From Haematobia irritans (taxonomy: Eukaryota > Arthropoda > Insecta > Diptera > Muscidae): a stretch of 64,000 bases of DNA. Below are positions 22,046 through 35,227 of the stretch, one piece after another; positions within the stretch are counted from its first letter, which is position 1; each line of letters begins with the position of its first letter. The position numbers were made by a program, and so were the translations under genes. The DNA lies in the NCBI RefSeq assembly GCF_050003625.1, contig NC_134398.1, forward strand, positions 20,906,997 through 20,970,996, in the 5' to 3' direction. The notes under the pieces were generated by a model, which was given only the letters and a program-made list of their open reading frames with translations, was not told the origin of the DNA and did not search any database.

Positions 22046-23675
22046 AATAACAATAAAAATGAAGATTTTTTTCAGTTTAATAGAATTCCCTTTTTATATA
22101 AAGATCGCCGTTTTACAGCCGTGCTAACTCTAAGCCACTACTGGTTTTGTAGCCAGAGAAATGGAAATTTTATGTTAGAAAAAAAACAGCACACAAAAAC
22201 GACGATTTTTGTGCAAAATTCAATTTAAGCCACAGATCCCATTTATTTCGTGTCACGCGCAAACCTCTAATTAAAACTAAAGCTATACACAATTTTAATT
22301 TAATCTCTAATCTCATTTAAAGAACAAACCTGAATTTCATATAACAATCCCAATATACTGATTAAATTTGTATATTTCATTTAAATGAAACGCTATTAAC
22401 ATCCTTATCGAATTTTCGCATAAAATTATTACATAGAAAATTGATTTCTAATCCCTGTTCATATCGTCAACATTTCATATCTTTGGCACTGAAGCTACGA
22501 CAACTCAAAAACATCATACTCGTGGACGTGCACAAAAACGGAAATACTCCTTAACGGAAATCATAAATTTTTATCATCCATAACATTCGTGTGTTAGTCA
22601 CATTCAAGCAATTTCATTGATTTCACATACATTCACGTATCATTCACTATACACTACATCTCGCTCTCTCTCCCTCTCTCTCTCACAGGTTTTTCTCCTT
22701 AGCTCAATAAGCTCTCAAATAAATTCAAACATTTCATTCACCTTCTACAGCTATTCACCTGTGCGTGTGTGTGTGTGTGTGGGAGCGTGCGTATGGGTGT
22801 GATTGTGTATTTTAGGGTAAATGTGACGACACGCACTAACTGTCAAAAGTCACATTATCATGAACTCATTGCTGCTGTTATCGTCGTTTTCACCATTGTC
22901 GTCGTATGTAGTCATCACCATCAGCATCATCATCATCATCGCCATAATCATTTAGGATGTGCACGATTGTCGCCTTTGTTGGTATTTGTGTTATACCTGT
23001 GTGTGAACATAACCCCATGATTTCTATAGCAATAACGGATGTTTGTATGCGTTTACGTTTGAATGCGATTGAGTTGAGTTATTATTATTACAATATTAAA
23101 TACGCGTTGTTTTGTTTTAATACCACTACACACCATACCTACCCATTTGTTGTTTTTTATGTCTTTTGAGGTTTTGCTGTTAGGTTTAACGATATTGACT
23201 TCCTCTTGAATACGCACACAGATATATTAACAGGGAAATTTGTGGTGAAAATATCAATGTTACCGATTGTTTTAAAAATATGTAAAACAAATTAATTGGC
23301 ATCTATATTTATTCCTCTCTTATACAATAAATAATTTAACGATTTGCATACGATTTCCTTGAAGGTTAAAACTACACTCAAACAACCACCTCTACTGACT
23401 TAGTAAAAATAAGATTTTTTGGGTTTTCATTGAAATAAGTTTGGAAAATAAACTGTGTTTCCATATAAAGAAAATTATGTGGTCCATATTTACGAGAGCT
23501 TTATCTAAATCTGAACAGAAATGTCTGATATTAGGAGATATTCCTGATTTTACAGAGTTAGTAGGCCACTAATTTTGAGTCCATTATTTTAAATATTTTT
23601 ACTATTTGTTAACATGATAGAATTGTTGATGCTTTGGTAGATTTTGTAAAATATTCCTCTCCAACTAAGGCGTAT
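22046..23675. other. Low-repeat island with short microsatellites
   Basis: About 1.6 kb free of the families seen elsewhere. It contains a CT-rich run (22665-22685), a GT run (22761-22780) and CAT/CAC-rich triplets (22915-22945). ORFs at 22617-23169 are short, low complexity and not assignable. It could be part of an intron or flank of a real gene; no exon is supported. Confidence 0.5.
22665..22945 (+). repeat. Cluster of simple repeats (CT, GT, CAT)
   Basis: A (CT)n tract, a (GT)n tract and CATCATCAT triplets lie within 280 bp. They are simple sequence and account for the S-, V- and H-rich ORFs read through them. Confidence 0.8.
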
Positions 23676-23826
23676 TCACAAATTTTCTAAAGAAATAAAA
23701 TTTTGACAAAAATTTCTATAGGCATAAAATTTTGAAAAAATTTTCTTTAGAAATAAAATTGTGACAAAATTTTCTATAGGAATAACATTTATACAAAACT
23801 TTCAATAAGAATAACATTTTTATATT
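23676..23826 (-). repeat. Short 29-bp array
   Basis: About five minus-oriented units, immediately before the family B element that starts at 23827. Confidence 0.85.
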
Positions 23827-26318
23827 AAAACAAGTAAGGAAAGTCTAAAGTCGGGCGGGGCCGACTATATTATACTCTGCACCACTTTGTAGATCTAAAT
23901 TTTCGATACCATATCACATCCGTCAAATGTGTTGGGGGCTATATATAAAGGTTTGTCCCAAATACATACATTTAAATATCACTCGATCTGGACAGAATTT
24001 GATAGACTTCTACAAAATCTATAGACTCAAAATTTAGACACTAGGGTGGAACACAATGTTAGTAAAAAAATATGGGAAAGATTTAAATCGGAAGCAATGT
24101 TAAGGAAACTACGCAAAAGTTTATTTATGATTTATCGCCCGATATATATATGTATTTGAAGTTAAGGATAATTACAGCCAGTTTTACAATTTTTCGACTA
24201 AGCACAGGCGATTTTACAAGGAAAATGTTGGTATTTTGACCATTTTTGTCGAAATCAGAATCAAATATATATGAGAGCTATATCTAAATATGAACCGATT
24301 TCAATCAAATTTGACACGCATAGCAACAAAGCTAATTTAACACCCTGTGCAAAATTTCAACTAAATCGGAGTAAAAAATTGGCCTCTGTGGTCATTTGAG
24401 AGTAAATCGGTCGAAAGCTATATATGCGAGCTATATCTAAATCTGAACCGATTTCAATCAAATTTGGCACATTTGACTACACTATTAATTGTACTCCTAG
24501 TGCAAAATTTCAACCAAATTTGGCCAAAACTATGGCATCTAGGACCATATTAGTCCATATCGGGCGAAAGATATATATGGGAGCTATATCTAAATCTGAA
24601 CCGATTTCAATAAAATTTGGCACACTTGACGACACTACTAATTGTACTACTAGTGCTAAATTTCAACCAAATTGGGCCAAAACTCTGGCTTCTAGGACCA
24701 TATTAGTCCATATCGGGCGAAATATACAGTATGTCAAGAAAGTGTTTTGACAATAGGATAAAAATTATGTTTTATTCCAAAATTAAATATAATTTAATTT
24801 TAAAAAATATTTTATTATGTATTTTGCAAAGTATACATATTTTATTTTTCTCAAAACGAATTAACAACTCGATTTTTACTTCAATTATTTCTGGAATTTT
24901 AAATATTTGGCAATGTCAAAAGACTTTCTTGACATACTGTATATACAGGAGCTATATCTAAATCTGAACCGATTTCAATAATATTTGGCACACTTAACTA
25001 TACTTCTAATTGTACTCCTAGTGCAAAATTTCAACCAAATTGGACCAAAACTCTGGCTTCTAGGACCATATTAGTCCATATCGGGCGAAAGATATATATG
25101 GGAGCTATATCTAAATCTGAACCGATTTCAATCAAATTTTGCACACTTGATTATACTACTAATTGTACTCGTAGTGCAAATTTTCAACCAAATTCGGCCA
25201 AAAATCTGGCTTCTAGGACCATATTAGTCCATATCGGGCGAAAGATATATGGGAGCTATATCTACATCTGAACCGATTTCAATAGAATTTGACACACTTG
25301 ACTACACTACTAATTGTACTCCTAGTGCAAAATTTCAACCAAATTGGGACGAAACTCTGGCTTCTAGGACAATAGTAGTCCATATCGGGCAAAAAATATA
25401 TATGGAAGCTATATCTAAATCTGAACCGATTTCTATCAAATTTGGCACACATGACTATACTACCAATTGTACTCCTTGTGCAAAATTTCAAGCTAATCGG
25501 GATAAAACTCTGGCTTCTGGGTCCATATAAGCGCATATCGGGCGAAAGATATATATGGGAGTTATATCTAAATTTGAATCGATTTCAACCAAATTTGGCA
25601 CGCATAGCTACAATGCTAAATCCCTGTGCAAAATTTCAACCTAATTGGGCCAAAACTCTGGCTGTTAGGACCATATTAGTCCATATCGGGCGAAAGATAT
25701 ATATGGGAGCTATATCTAAATCTGAACCGATTTCAATCAAATTTTGCACACTTGACTATACTACTAATTGCACTCCTAGTGCAAAATTTCAACCAAATTC
25801 GGCCAAAAATCTGGCTTCTGGGGCCATATAAGTCCATATCGTGCGAAAGATATATATGGAAGCTATATCTGAATCTGAACCGATTTCAACCAAATTTTGC
25901 ACACTTGACTATACGACTAAGTGCTATATTTGTACAAAACTTCAAGCAAATCGGTGTAAAACTCTGGCTAATGGGTCCATATTAGTGCATATCGGGCGAA
26001 AGATATATATGGGAGCTATATCTAAATCTGAACCGATTTCTTCCAAAATCAATAGGGTTCTATTCTGACCCAAATTAGGAACATGTGCCAAATTTGAAGG
26101 CGATTGGACTTAAACTGCGACCTAGACTTTGATCACAAAAATGTGTTCGCAGACAGACGGACGGACGGACAGACGGACATGGTTATATCGACTCAGGGAC
26201 CCACCCTAAGCATTATTGCCAAACACACCATGTGTCTATCTCGTCTCCTTCTGGGTGTTACAAACATATGCACTAACTTATAATACCCTGTTCCACAGTG
26301 TGGCGCAGGGTATAAAAA
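23827..26318 (+). mobile_element. Family B element, near full length
   Basis: The 5' end is AAAACAAGTAAGGAAAGTC, then a GTCGGGCGGGGCCGAC palindrome, then TATACTCTGCACCAC. The 3' end has a CGGACGGACGGACAGACG run, a CCACAGTGTGG hairpin, GGCGCAGGGTATAAAAA. The 5' and 3' CCCTGC(A/G)CCAC-type boxes (5' copy CTCTGCACCAC) are inverted to one another. The core holds roughly a dozen 153-bp monomers (phase at 24581, 24949 after correcting for an insertion, 25102, 25253, 25405). A 213-bp MITE sits inside. No coding capacity; DINE/Helentron-like by structure (inference). Confidence 0.85.
24727..24939. mobile_element. 213-bp Tc1/mariner-type MITE
   Basis: Both ends read CAGTATGTCAAGAAAGT inward, 17 identical bases, and the next eight differ at one position. 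TA flanks both sides (24725-24726 and 24940-24941). Removing it restores the 153-bp monomer spacing of the host. The interior is AT-rich with no coding capacity. The high identity of the ends suggests a young insertion. Confidence 0.92.
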
Positions 26319-26327
26319 TGGAAAGAA

Positions 26328-27922
26328 AAACAAGTATATACGGCCGTAAGTTCGGCCAGGCCGAAGCTTATGTACCCTCCACATGGATTGCGTAGAAACT
26401 TCTACTGAAGAATGTCATCCACAGTCTTACAACTTCCTAACACTGTCTTCTAAATTACAAGGTAGTCCATACGTAGTATATATTAAACTATTAAATACGT
26501 ATATAATTAAGTTTAAAGTTTCTATAGAAATAAAATTTTCACACAATAAAATTTTGACTACATTTTCTATAGAAGTAAAATTTGGAAAAAAATTTCTATA
26601 GAAATAAAATTTGGAAAAAAAATTCTATGGAAATAAAATTTTGACAAAATTTTCTATAGAATTAAAATTTTGACAAAATTTTCTATAGAAATAAAATTTT
26701 TACAAAATTATCTATAGAAATAAAATGTTGACAAAATTTTCTATAGAAATAAAATTTTGACAAAATTTTCTATAGAAATAACATTTTGACAATGTTTTCC
26801 ATAAAAATAAAATTTTGGTAGATTATTTATGGCTCGAGTGGCAACCATGAATATGAACCGATATGGACCAATTTTTGTGTGATTGGGGATCGGCTATATA
26901 TAACTATAGACCAATATGGACCAATTTTGGCATGGATATTAGCGGCCTTATACTAACACCACCTTGCAAAATTTAAACCGGATCGGATGAATTTTGCTCC
27001 TCCAAGAGGCTCGGGAGATCAAATCTGGGGAACGGTTTATATGGGGGCTATATATAATTATGGACCGATATGGACCAATTTTTGCATGGTTATTAGAGAA
27101 CTTATACCAACACCATGTACCAAATTTCAGCCGGATCGAATGACATTTTCGTTTCTTAGAGGCTCCGCAAGCAAAATCGGGGGATCGGTTTATATGGAGG
27201 CTATATATAATTATGGACCGATGTGGACCAATTTTTGCATGGCCATTAGAGATCATATACCAACACCATGTACCAAATTTCAGCCGGATCGGATGACATT
27301 TTCGTTTCTTAGAGGCTCCGCTAGCCAAATCGGGGGATAGGTTTATATGGGGGCTATATATAATTATGGACCGATGTGGACCAATTTTTGCATGGTTGTT
27401 AGAGACCACATGCTAACACCATGTACCAAATTTCAGCCGGATCGGATGAAATTTGCTTCTCTTAGAGACTCCGCAAGCCAAATTGGGGGTTCGGTTTATA
27501 TGGGGGATATATATTATTATGGACCGATGTGGACCAATTTTTGTATGGTTGTTAGAGACCATATACTAACACCATGTACCAAATTTCAGCCGGATCGGAT
27601 GAAATTTGCTTCTCTTAGAGCAATCGCAAGCCAAATTTTATATGGTGGCTATACGTAAAAGTGGACCGATATGGTCCATTTGCAATACCATCCGACCTAC
27701 ATCAATAACAACTACTTGTGCCAAGTTTCGAGTCGATAGCTTGTTTTTCGGAAGTTAGCGTGATTTCAACAGACGGACGGACATGCTTAGGTCGATTCAT
27801 AATTTCACCACGACCCAGAATATACATATATACTTTATGGGGTCTTAGAGCAATATTTCGATGTGTTACAAACGGAATGACAAAGTTAATATACTCCCAT
27901 CCTATGGTGGAGGGTATAAAAA
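26328..27922 (+). mobile_element. Family A element with internal 29-bp array
   Basis: Starts AAACAAGTATATACGGCCG with the palindromic GGCCGTAAGTTCGGCC, then TACCCTCCACATGG; ends with the CCTATGGTGGAGGG hairpin and GTATAAAAA. It abuts the family B copy with only about 10 bp between. A 300-bp 29-bp array plus a short module H separates the 5' region from the 153-bp monomers. ORFs in it on both strands follow the 153-bp period. Confidence 0.85.
26515..26815 (-). repeat. 29-bp array internal to family A element
   Basis: About ten minus-oriented units. The left junction lies just after 'aaatacgtatataatt', the family A site also used in the copy at 12376. The right junction is GGTAGATTATTTATGGC followed by 'gtggcaaccatg', a short module H. 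Confidence 0.9.
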
Positions 27923-28912
27923 TGGAGTTCAAAATTTCAAAAATGTCCTTAGTACCATACGAAGTTCATGATAGGCGCATTATTGGTAAAATTTACAAAA
28001 TTTTAAGAATTTCTGAACCAATTTGGGGGAGACACGAATTTAGTAAATCTTTATGCTTCATAGGTGTATAATATTTCCCCCTTTTTAGTTCGTTTAACTA
28101 CACAAAAAATTATTAAAATCGTGTAAATTTAAAAAAAAATATTAACTATTAACATAACCAATAACTAAAATACAATTCAATTGGCTTTAGTGTCATATAG
28201 CGTTCAGGTTTTTTCGAGTGTATATGTTTTAAAATTTCCACGATTTTAGTAAGAAAAATAAAATCAAAAATTTAAGCTATACAAATTTCACACTCTATTC
28301 ACCATAACTAGAACCTAATTAGTGGTAAATATGTAAAGAACACTTGAACATCTTCAATTGGAAAATCCTTTTAAAACAAATTGAATTAATTACAGCTATT
28401 TTATGCTGGCTTATGTATTTCATCGCACTTGGGCAAAAAAAAGGCACAACCACTTCATTTGTAATCAATCAATTGAAGAAAATCCACTTAAAACTAAAGT
28501 TTTTTTGTTGCACACACACACACACACTCACATAGCCTTCAGCATCTACCGTCAATAGCAAAAGGATGTTTTATCTGGTTTGTTGCTTTAGTTCTTTTAA
28601 TTTACCGCCATACTCTGTGAAATGTAAGGCGGTTCCGGATTCATACAAAAGAACACTTTTGAAATGCACTCGTACTTCATCTTGAACACTTGAAACTATG
28701 CCAATGATTTGCTATACTCACACCTACAATGCTGTGCAATTTTGAGTAGGTAAGGCCATGGTAATATCGGTTGGGCCAAAGGGACTAAATGGCCTTTTAA
28801 AGTATAAAAATTTTTGGGCGTAACAAAATGGTAACCACACATTTCTTGTGAAATTCAAATTGATTCAAAATGATCCCATAATTTTGTATCAATTTGCTAA
28901 ATAGGTCAGCAA
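27923..28912. other. Low-repeat island, no gene recognised
   Basis: About 1 kb of AT-rich sequence with a short CA run (28511-28530). No domain is recognisable in any ORF that lies fully inside it. Confidence 0.45.
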
Positions 28913-29645
28913 AAAATTTCTATAGACACGTATGTCAACATTTTATTTCTGTGGAAAATTTTGAAATTTTATTTCTATAGAAAATTTTGTCAAAATTTTA
29001 TTTCTATAGGAAATTGCGGCAAAATTTTATTTCTATAGAAAATATGGCAACATTTCATTTCTATAGAAAATTTTGTTAAAATTGTATTTCTATAGAAATT
29101 TTTGTCAAAATTTTATTTCTATAGAGAATTTTGTCAACATTTTATTTCTATAGAAAATTTAATCATAATTTTATTTTTATAGGAAATTTTTTCACCATTT
29201 TATTTCAATGGAAAATTTTTCAATTTCTATAGAAAATTTTGTCAAAATTATATTTCTATAGCAAATTTTGTCAAAATTTTATTCCTATAGAAATTTTTGT
29301 CAAAAATTTATTTCTATAGAAAATTTTGTCAAAATTTTATTTCTACAGAAAATTTTTTCAAAAAATTTACTTCTATAGGAAATTGTGTCAAAATTGTATT
29401 TCTATAGAAAATTTTGTCAAAATTTCATTCCTATAGAAATTTTTGTCAAAAATTTATTTCTATAGAAAATTTTGTCAAAGTTTTATTCCTATAGAAAATT
29501 TTTTCTCATTTTCTTGTCTATAGAAAATTTTTTCACAATTTTATTTCAATAGAAAATTGTGTCAAAATTTTATTTCTATAGAAAATTTTGTCAAAATTTT
29601 GTTTCTATAGAATAATGTTGTTAACATTTTATTTCTATAGAAGTT
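28913..29645 (+). repeat. 29-bp tandem array
   Basis: About 25 plus-oriented units with CTATAG and TTTTGTCAAAATTTT landmarks. It ends at 'atagaagttttcagaacc'. Confidence 0.95.
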
Positions 29646-29767
29646 TTCAGAACCATTTTCAGGCAGCGTTAGATGTCCAGGAAAAAAAGAGCTTCCAAAA
29701 AAGTAGTTTGGATCCCAAATTTGTGAACCAGAAGTAGTGCACGGGACCGGAACCGGAAGTAGTCCAC

Positions 29768-30095
29768 GGGAGCCACCGTGGTGCAATGGTTAGCATGCCC
29801 GCCTTGCATACACAAGGTCGTGGGTTCGATTCCTGCTTCGACCGAACACCAAAAAATTTTTCAGCGGTAGATTATCCCACCTCAGTAATGCTGGTGACAT
29901 TTCTGAGGGTTTTCACTGCAATGTGGAACGCCGTTCGGACTCGGCTATAAAAAGGAGGTCCCTTGTCATTGAGCTTAACATGGAATCGGGCAGCACTCAG
30001 TGATAAGAGAGAAGTTCACCAATGTGGTATCACAATGGACTGAATAGTCTAAGTGAGCCTGATACATCGGGCTGCCACCTAACCTAACCTAACCT
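29768..30095 (+). mobile_element. tRNA-derived SINE, full-length copy
   Basis: The head is tRNA-like, with a pol III A box (TGGTGCAATGG, 29779-29789) and B box (GGTTCGATTCC, 29823-29833) and an anticodon-arm-like CCTTG/CAAGG hairpin. A body of about 200 bp follows, with 'ttcagcggtagattatccc' and GTTCGGACTCGGCTATAAAA, and a CCTAA-repeat tail. The split promoter fits pol III transcription; spread would need a LINE enzyme in trans. A convincing target duplication was not found for this copy. Confidence 0.88.
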
Positions 30096-30139
30096 AGTGC
30101 AAACTTGGATCATCTCCAATGAATTTTACATGGGTTTGT

Positions 30140-31743
30140 TATACCCTCCACCATAGGATGGGGGTATATTAACTTTTTCATTCCGTTTGTAACACATAGA
30201 AATATTGCTCTAAGACCCCATAAAGTATATATATTCTGGGTCGTGGTGAAATTCTGAGTCGATCTGAGCATGTCCGTCCATCTGTTGAAATCACGCTAAC
30301 TTCCGAACGAAACAAGCTATCGACTTGAAACTTGGCACAAGTAGTTGGTATTGATGTAGGTCGGATGGTATTGTAAATGGGCCATATCGGTCCACTTTTA
30401 CGTATTGCCCCCATATAAACGGACGCCCAAATTTGGCTTGCGGGGACTCCAAGAGAAGCAAATTTCATCCGATCCGGCTGAAATTTGGTACATGGTGTTA
30501 GTATATGGTCTTTAACAACCGTGCAAAAATTGGTTTACAATGGTCCATAATTATATATAGCCCCCATATAAACCGATCCTCCTATTTGGCTTGCGAGGCC
30601 TCTAAGAGAAGCAAATTTCATCCGATTCGGCTGAAATTTGGTACATGGTGTTAGTATATGGTTTCTAACAACCATGCAAAAATTGGTCCACATCGGTCCA
30701 TAATTATATATAGCCCCCATATAAACCGATCCCCCGATTTGGCTTGCGAGGCCCCTAAGAGAAGCAAATTTCGTCCGATCCGGCTGAAATTTGGTACATG
30801 GTGTCAGTATGTGGTCTCTAACAACCATACAAAAATTGGTCCACATCGGTCCATAATTATATATAGCCCCCATATAAACCGATCCCCCGATTTGGCTTGC
30901 GAGGCCTCTAAGAGAAACAAATTTCATCCGATCCGGCTGAAATTTGGTACGTGGTGTTATTATATGGTCTCTAACAACCATACAAAAATTGGTCGACATC
31001 GGTCCATAATTATATATAGCCCCCATATAAACCGATCCCCCGATTTGGCTTGCGAGGCCTCTAAGGGAAGCAAATTTCATCCGATCCGGCTGAAATTTGG
31101 TACGTGATGTTAGTATATGGTCTCTAACAACCATGCAAAAATTGGTCCACATCGGTTCATAATTATATATTGCCCCCATATAAACCGATCACCTCCGGAA
31201 CCTCTTGGAAGACCAAAATTCATCTGATTCAGTTGAAATTTGGTACGTGATGTTAGTATATGATATTTAACAACCATGCCAAAAGTGGTCCATATCAGTC
31301 CATAATCATATATAGCCCCCATATAAACCGATCCCGAGATTTGGTTTTGGAGCCACTAGTAGGAGCAAATTTCATCCGATTGAGTTGAAATTTGGTACAT
31401 TGTGCTAGTATATGGTCGTTAACAATCATGCCTAACTAGGTCCATATCGGTCTATAGTTATATATGGCCCTCAGATAAATCGATCCCCAATCACACAAAA
31501 ATTGGACCATATCAAGTTCATAATTGTATATAGCTTCCATATAAGCGACCCCCATATTTCAATTCTGGCTCTCTACGTATGGACTAAATCACAATTTAGA
31601 AAACGATGTTAAGAAGTTTTAAGATACCACAAACCAAGTAATTCGATTGTGGATGATAGTCTTTCGTAGAAGTTTCTACGCAATCCATGGTGGTGGGTAC
31701 ATAAGATTCGGCCTGGCCGAACTTGCGGCCGTATATACTTGTT
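30140..31743 (-). mobile_element. Family A element, full length, no array
   Basis: The 3' hairpin (TACCCTCCACCATAGG and ATGGGGGTAT) is at the left and the 5' GGCCGTATATACTTG end at the right. Tandem monomers have an exact 153-bp phase (30568, 30721, 30874, 31027). Since 153 is 3 x 51, ORFs stay open across monomers on both strands (minus 30535-31179; plus 30658-31107), which argues against real coding. It is the cleanest A copy in the window. Confidence 0.88.
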
Positions 31744-33317
31744 TTTTATTATTTTTTTATTGATTATCTATTCATGTTTGCGAAATTTAATTGTCCAAAA
31801 CTTAAATTTTCACCTAAAACGGCATAATTTCATACTTTCTAAAACTTGTCCAAAAGAACTGCATCGGAAGTGGAAAAAAAAACTTTGATGGGGGTTTCCA
31901 GGATGGGCTTTAAAAAAAACTTCCAATATTTTTTTGTTGTTGCTGGGTGGTTTTGTCGGTCGTTTGAAAGCCACTATTCGTACCAAAGATTGCTAATTCG
32001 AGCAAATCTAAACTGGTTCTAAAATTTGATGTTATTTCCGACATTGTTTGCTTGTAGACAAAATATTGTAGCACTATATTTTGCAGTAGTCAAATCGGGA
32101 ACTCGTCTTATATGGAAACTATATAATGTTTGTTCAAGAGTGAAAAATATTGGAAATAATGTTAAATTTTAGAATCATGTTATTGCGATTTGTTCAACTC
32201 ACGAAGATGTTTTCTACAACTGCAATGTGGATTATAAGCAAATCGACCCTCTACATTTATTGTTAACGGAGTTTGCCGTGATGCTTATGCCTATGAGTGA
32301 ATTCAATCTAATAATCCGCCTTTGAAGTCAATACAAATATTTGCATTTAGTAACATAAAATATTTGTATTTGCAGGGCCTCAAATTCTAAATCTCAACAA
32401 CCAAATAACTACAGCCTTCCTCAAATACATTCAAGGAAAACTATTGAAAAGGTTCGGCACACCTAGCCACAAAACATCTGAAATGCCGTAAAGTTATGAC
32501 ACTTCACAAAGATTGCCAAAGAAGAATACTTTCTCCTACAGGAATTCATATGACAACAAGGAGGATACCTTGGCAAAATCACATGGCATTGAATTGACGA
32601 CTTTAATTCCTTTGCAATCTAGCAAATGATTGAAGCATTGCAATGCCTATTAAGTTTGTCGCATCACGTTACGAAGATGTGGCTGACAAAGATGAAAGAC
32701 AAGGTACTTAATTATGGCATTATAATTTCCTACATTTTCCCTTCCACCTAACCCAAAAGCGTATTTAATAACAGAGACGATTTAGCAAATGTCCTTCCAT
32801 TGATAGAGCTTCATCTATTGCCAATCATTTCACTATAATGCCTAAGGCTATCTTTGAGGAATTCACTTTACTATGTGGTTGGTTGTATGCATGACATGTG
32901 CTGAAGTATAAATAGCTTTACCAGTCCATGGCTATGTGCATTGCCAAATAAGCTCCTTCAACACGTTCATCATCTCCCACAGACATAGACCAGTTTGTGA
33001 CTATTCACAAGTCCTTGGAAGAGGATCGAAGATTTGAGTCGTTAGAGGTGCGAATGCATGTTTATGCATTTATCAAATTTTAATTAATATTGAATTACTA
33101 CTTCAAGTGTCCTATATAATTTAAGGTGATTGTTCTGTACTTAAATTGGCTGAGTTTGAGCTAATCAGAATTATTTTTTGGGGTAAAAATTTAAATTATT
33201 TTATAGATTTTTATATTATCTTTAAGAGCTTTAATTTAATTAGCGTTTTCTATTTTATATCCAGTCACATTGTGTGCTACAAGGTTTTATAAGCCAGCAA
33301 TTAAATATGGAAGTTCT
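31744..33317. other. Low-repeat island, no gene recognised
   Basis: About 1.6 kb of ordinary-complexity sequence between a family A element and SINE/LINE debris. Only short ORFs without recognisable domains are present. Confidence 0.45.
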
Positions 33318-33480
33318 TCCTAGGTTAGGTTGGCCACAATGGGAACCCAATAAATTCAGGAACACTTAGACTATTTTCCTTATCACTAAGTGCTGCTCGA
33401 TTTTATGTTTATTTCAATGATAAGGAGAGCGAGTCCGTACGGAGTTCCACATTGCGGTGAAACCTCTCTTTCCTCCGTTG
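33318..33480 (-). mobile_element. SINE-related fragment
   Basis: It shares the 3' half of the SINE at 29.8 kb in minus orientation: AGGTTAGGTTGG tail, 'cttatcactaagtgctgctc', GAGTCCGTACGGAGTTCCAC and GCGGTGAAACC. The tRNA-like head is missing and the tail-proximal part is diverged, so it may be a sister family. Confidence 0.65.
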
Positions 33481-33489
33481 CAGGAAGCC

Positions 33490-34090
33490 TTGTAGCTTTT
33501 CACCGCGTCAACTACAGTATCCTCATGAATCATGTTTTCAGGTCAGTCTAGTATGCTACTTGATCTAGAGGGTATCTGGATTTCGACATGAGGCATCCTA
33601 TCGCAGTTTTAAGCGCAGCGTTCTGATACATGTGTATGTTCTTCCCGAACGTGTTTACCACTGACCTCCAATTGCCTTATATGTAGCCAACAAGGTTTCT
33701 TTGTCCGCACCCCAAGGACTGCCGGCAAGCAACTTAACTGACTGAAAATTTTCAGGTATATTTTAGTCGGAATTATATCTGCCAGAAGCTTTGTAGCTTT
33801 TCACCGCTTCAACTACAGTATCCTCATGAATCATATTTTCAGGCCAGTCTAGTATGCTAACTGATCTAGAGGGTATCTGGATTTCGACATGAGGCATCCT
33901 ATCGCAGTTCTAAGCACAGCGTTCTGATACATGTGTATGTTCTTCCCGAACGTGTTTACCACTGACCTCCAATTGCCTTATATGTAGCCAACAAGGTTTC
34001 TTTGTCCGCACCCCAAGGACTGCCGGCAAGCAACTTAACTGACTGAAAATTTTCAGGTATATTGTAGTCTGAATTATCTCTGCCACCCAA
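33490..34090 (-). repeat. 301-bp tandem duplication within the LINE remnant
   Basis: TTGTAGCTTTTCACCGC begins at 33490 and again at 33791. Both copies carry the RT C-terminal region (WGADKETLL motif) with only scattered differences, so a 301-bp block was duplicated after or during decay. Confidence 0.9.
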
Positions 34091-35227
34091 GCAGCAGATA
34101 GTATGGCTGAGGATTTTGTGACGAATAACCTCAAATTTGTAGGAGTGAAATAACTGGAAAGATAAGCGGTTTAATCGACCACAGATGGCATCAACATTGG
34201 GCCCAGATATCATGATTGTACAGTCGTCCGTAAATTATACAATCTCAACGACGTCAGGAGGGGGTGGTACAGAGGATACGTAAGTAGAGGTTGAACAGGA
34301 CCGAAGATATCACCCCACTTAGCGAAATTCTCTATTTCACTGGGATCTTAACTTCCTATCCGTAATTTTCACATATGAATGGCGCCCGCGCAGATAATGG
34401 AGAACCCAACATTTCTTTCCAGCCGGTAAGGAAGTGTTTTCGATGCCCTTGAACAGTCTGGCATGGTTGACTGTATCGAATACCTTCGATAGGTCCAGCG
34501 CCACAATTATCTTCCAGTGACTCTCTTGGGCTGGTTGAGTACAAAACCGTAGTACTTTATGGAATCCATTTTGTTGGTTGGCAGCTGGAAGATTATCCAC
34601 AAGGCTGGGGGGAGAAGTGCCTCAATTATCTTGGCTACTGGGGAGAAAAAGGATATAAATCTCTGAGAATCACTCTTGCTCGAAATTTTGCGTGGCTTCC
34701 GTAATAGAATCACTTTATCCAGTTTCTACGCATCGGTTATAATGAGTGATTCCCAGGACAAATTGGAGACTCTGGTCAATTGAGGACTCAACTGTCAATA
34801 TTCCCAGATTTTTCAGCATTAGCATTGAAATTCCGTCGGGTCCCAGCACCTTAGATCGTTTTGTGCTGTAGATGACATCGCTGGCTTGGAGACCACGGAT
34901 GCGACGAATGGCTCTCCCTTTCGATCTATCATTCTCGGAACGCTCAACAAACTGTCGGTTGAAAAACCTAGCGCTTTTTTGTGGGTGACTAAGATCCCCT
35001 CATCTCTTGTAGCGAGGTTCGAAAGGGATCTTACTTGCGCCCGTGGTTACCATTAATTCAGGTGCTCTAGCGGCCATGTGTTCTGCTTGTGCTCGTCGAC
35101 TATCTTAGCAATCTCTAGATTCTGTTCCCTGATTCTTGGATGATGGCATTGGTAACTTCGGCTGGGGTAAATTGTGGCTACGATTGCGACGAAAGGCTTT
35201 CCCTTTCGCTCTATTCCTCCAGGGTTA

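Noticed and set aside
22617..23169. Three overlapping plus ORFs in a low-repeat island
   Set aside because: Composition is driven by CT, GT and CAT simple repeats; there is no domain or convincing start context.
26193..26384. Short minus ORF across the junction of the B and A elements
   Set aside because: It spans the terminal regions of two different repeats and has no domain.
29771..29842. Possible functional tRNA gene
   Set aside because: A and B boxes are good, but the anticodon loop is not a proper 7-nt loop, the acceptor stem does not pair convincingly, and it continues into a SINE body and tail.
30075..30095. CCTAA repeats as interstitial telomere sequence
   Set aside because: They are the 3' tail of the SINE, present at the same place in other SINE copies.
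30535..31179. 214-codon minus ORF overlapping a 149-codon plus ORF
   Set aside because: Both strands are open only because the 153-bp monomer length is a multiple of three. It is non-coding tandem repeat.
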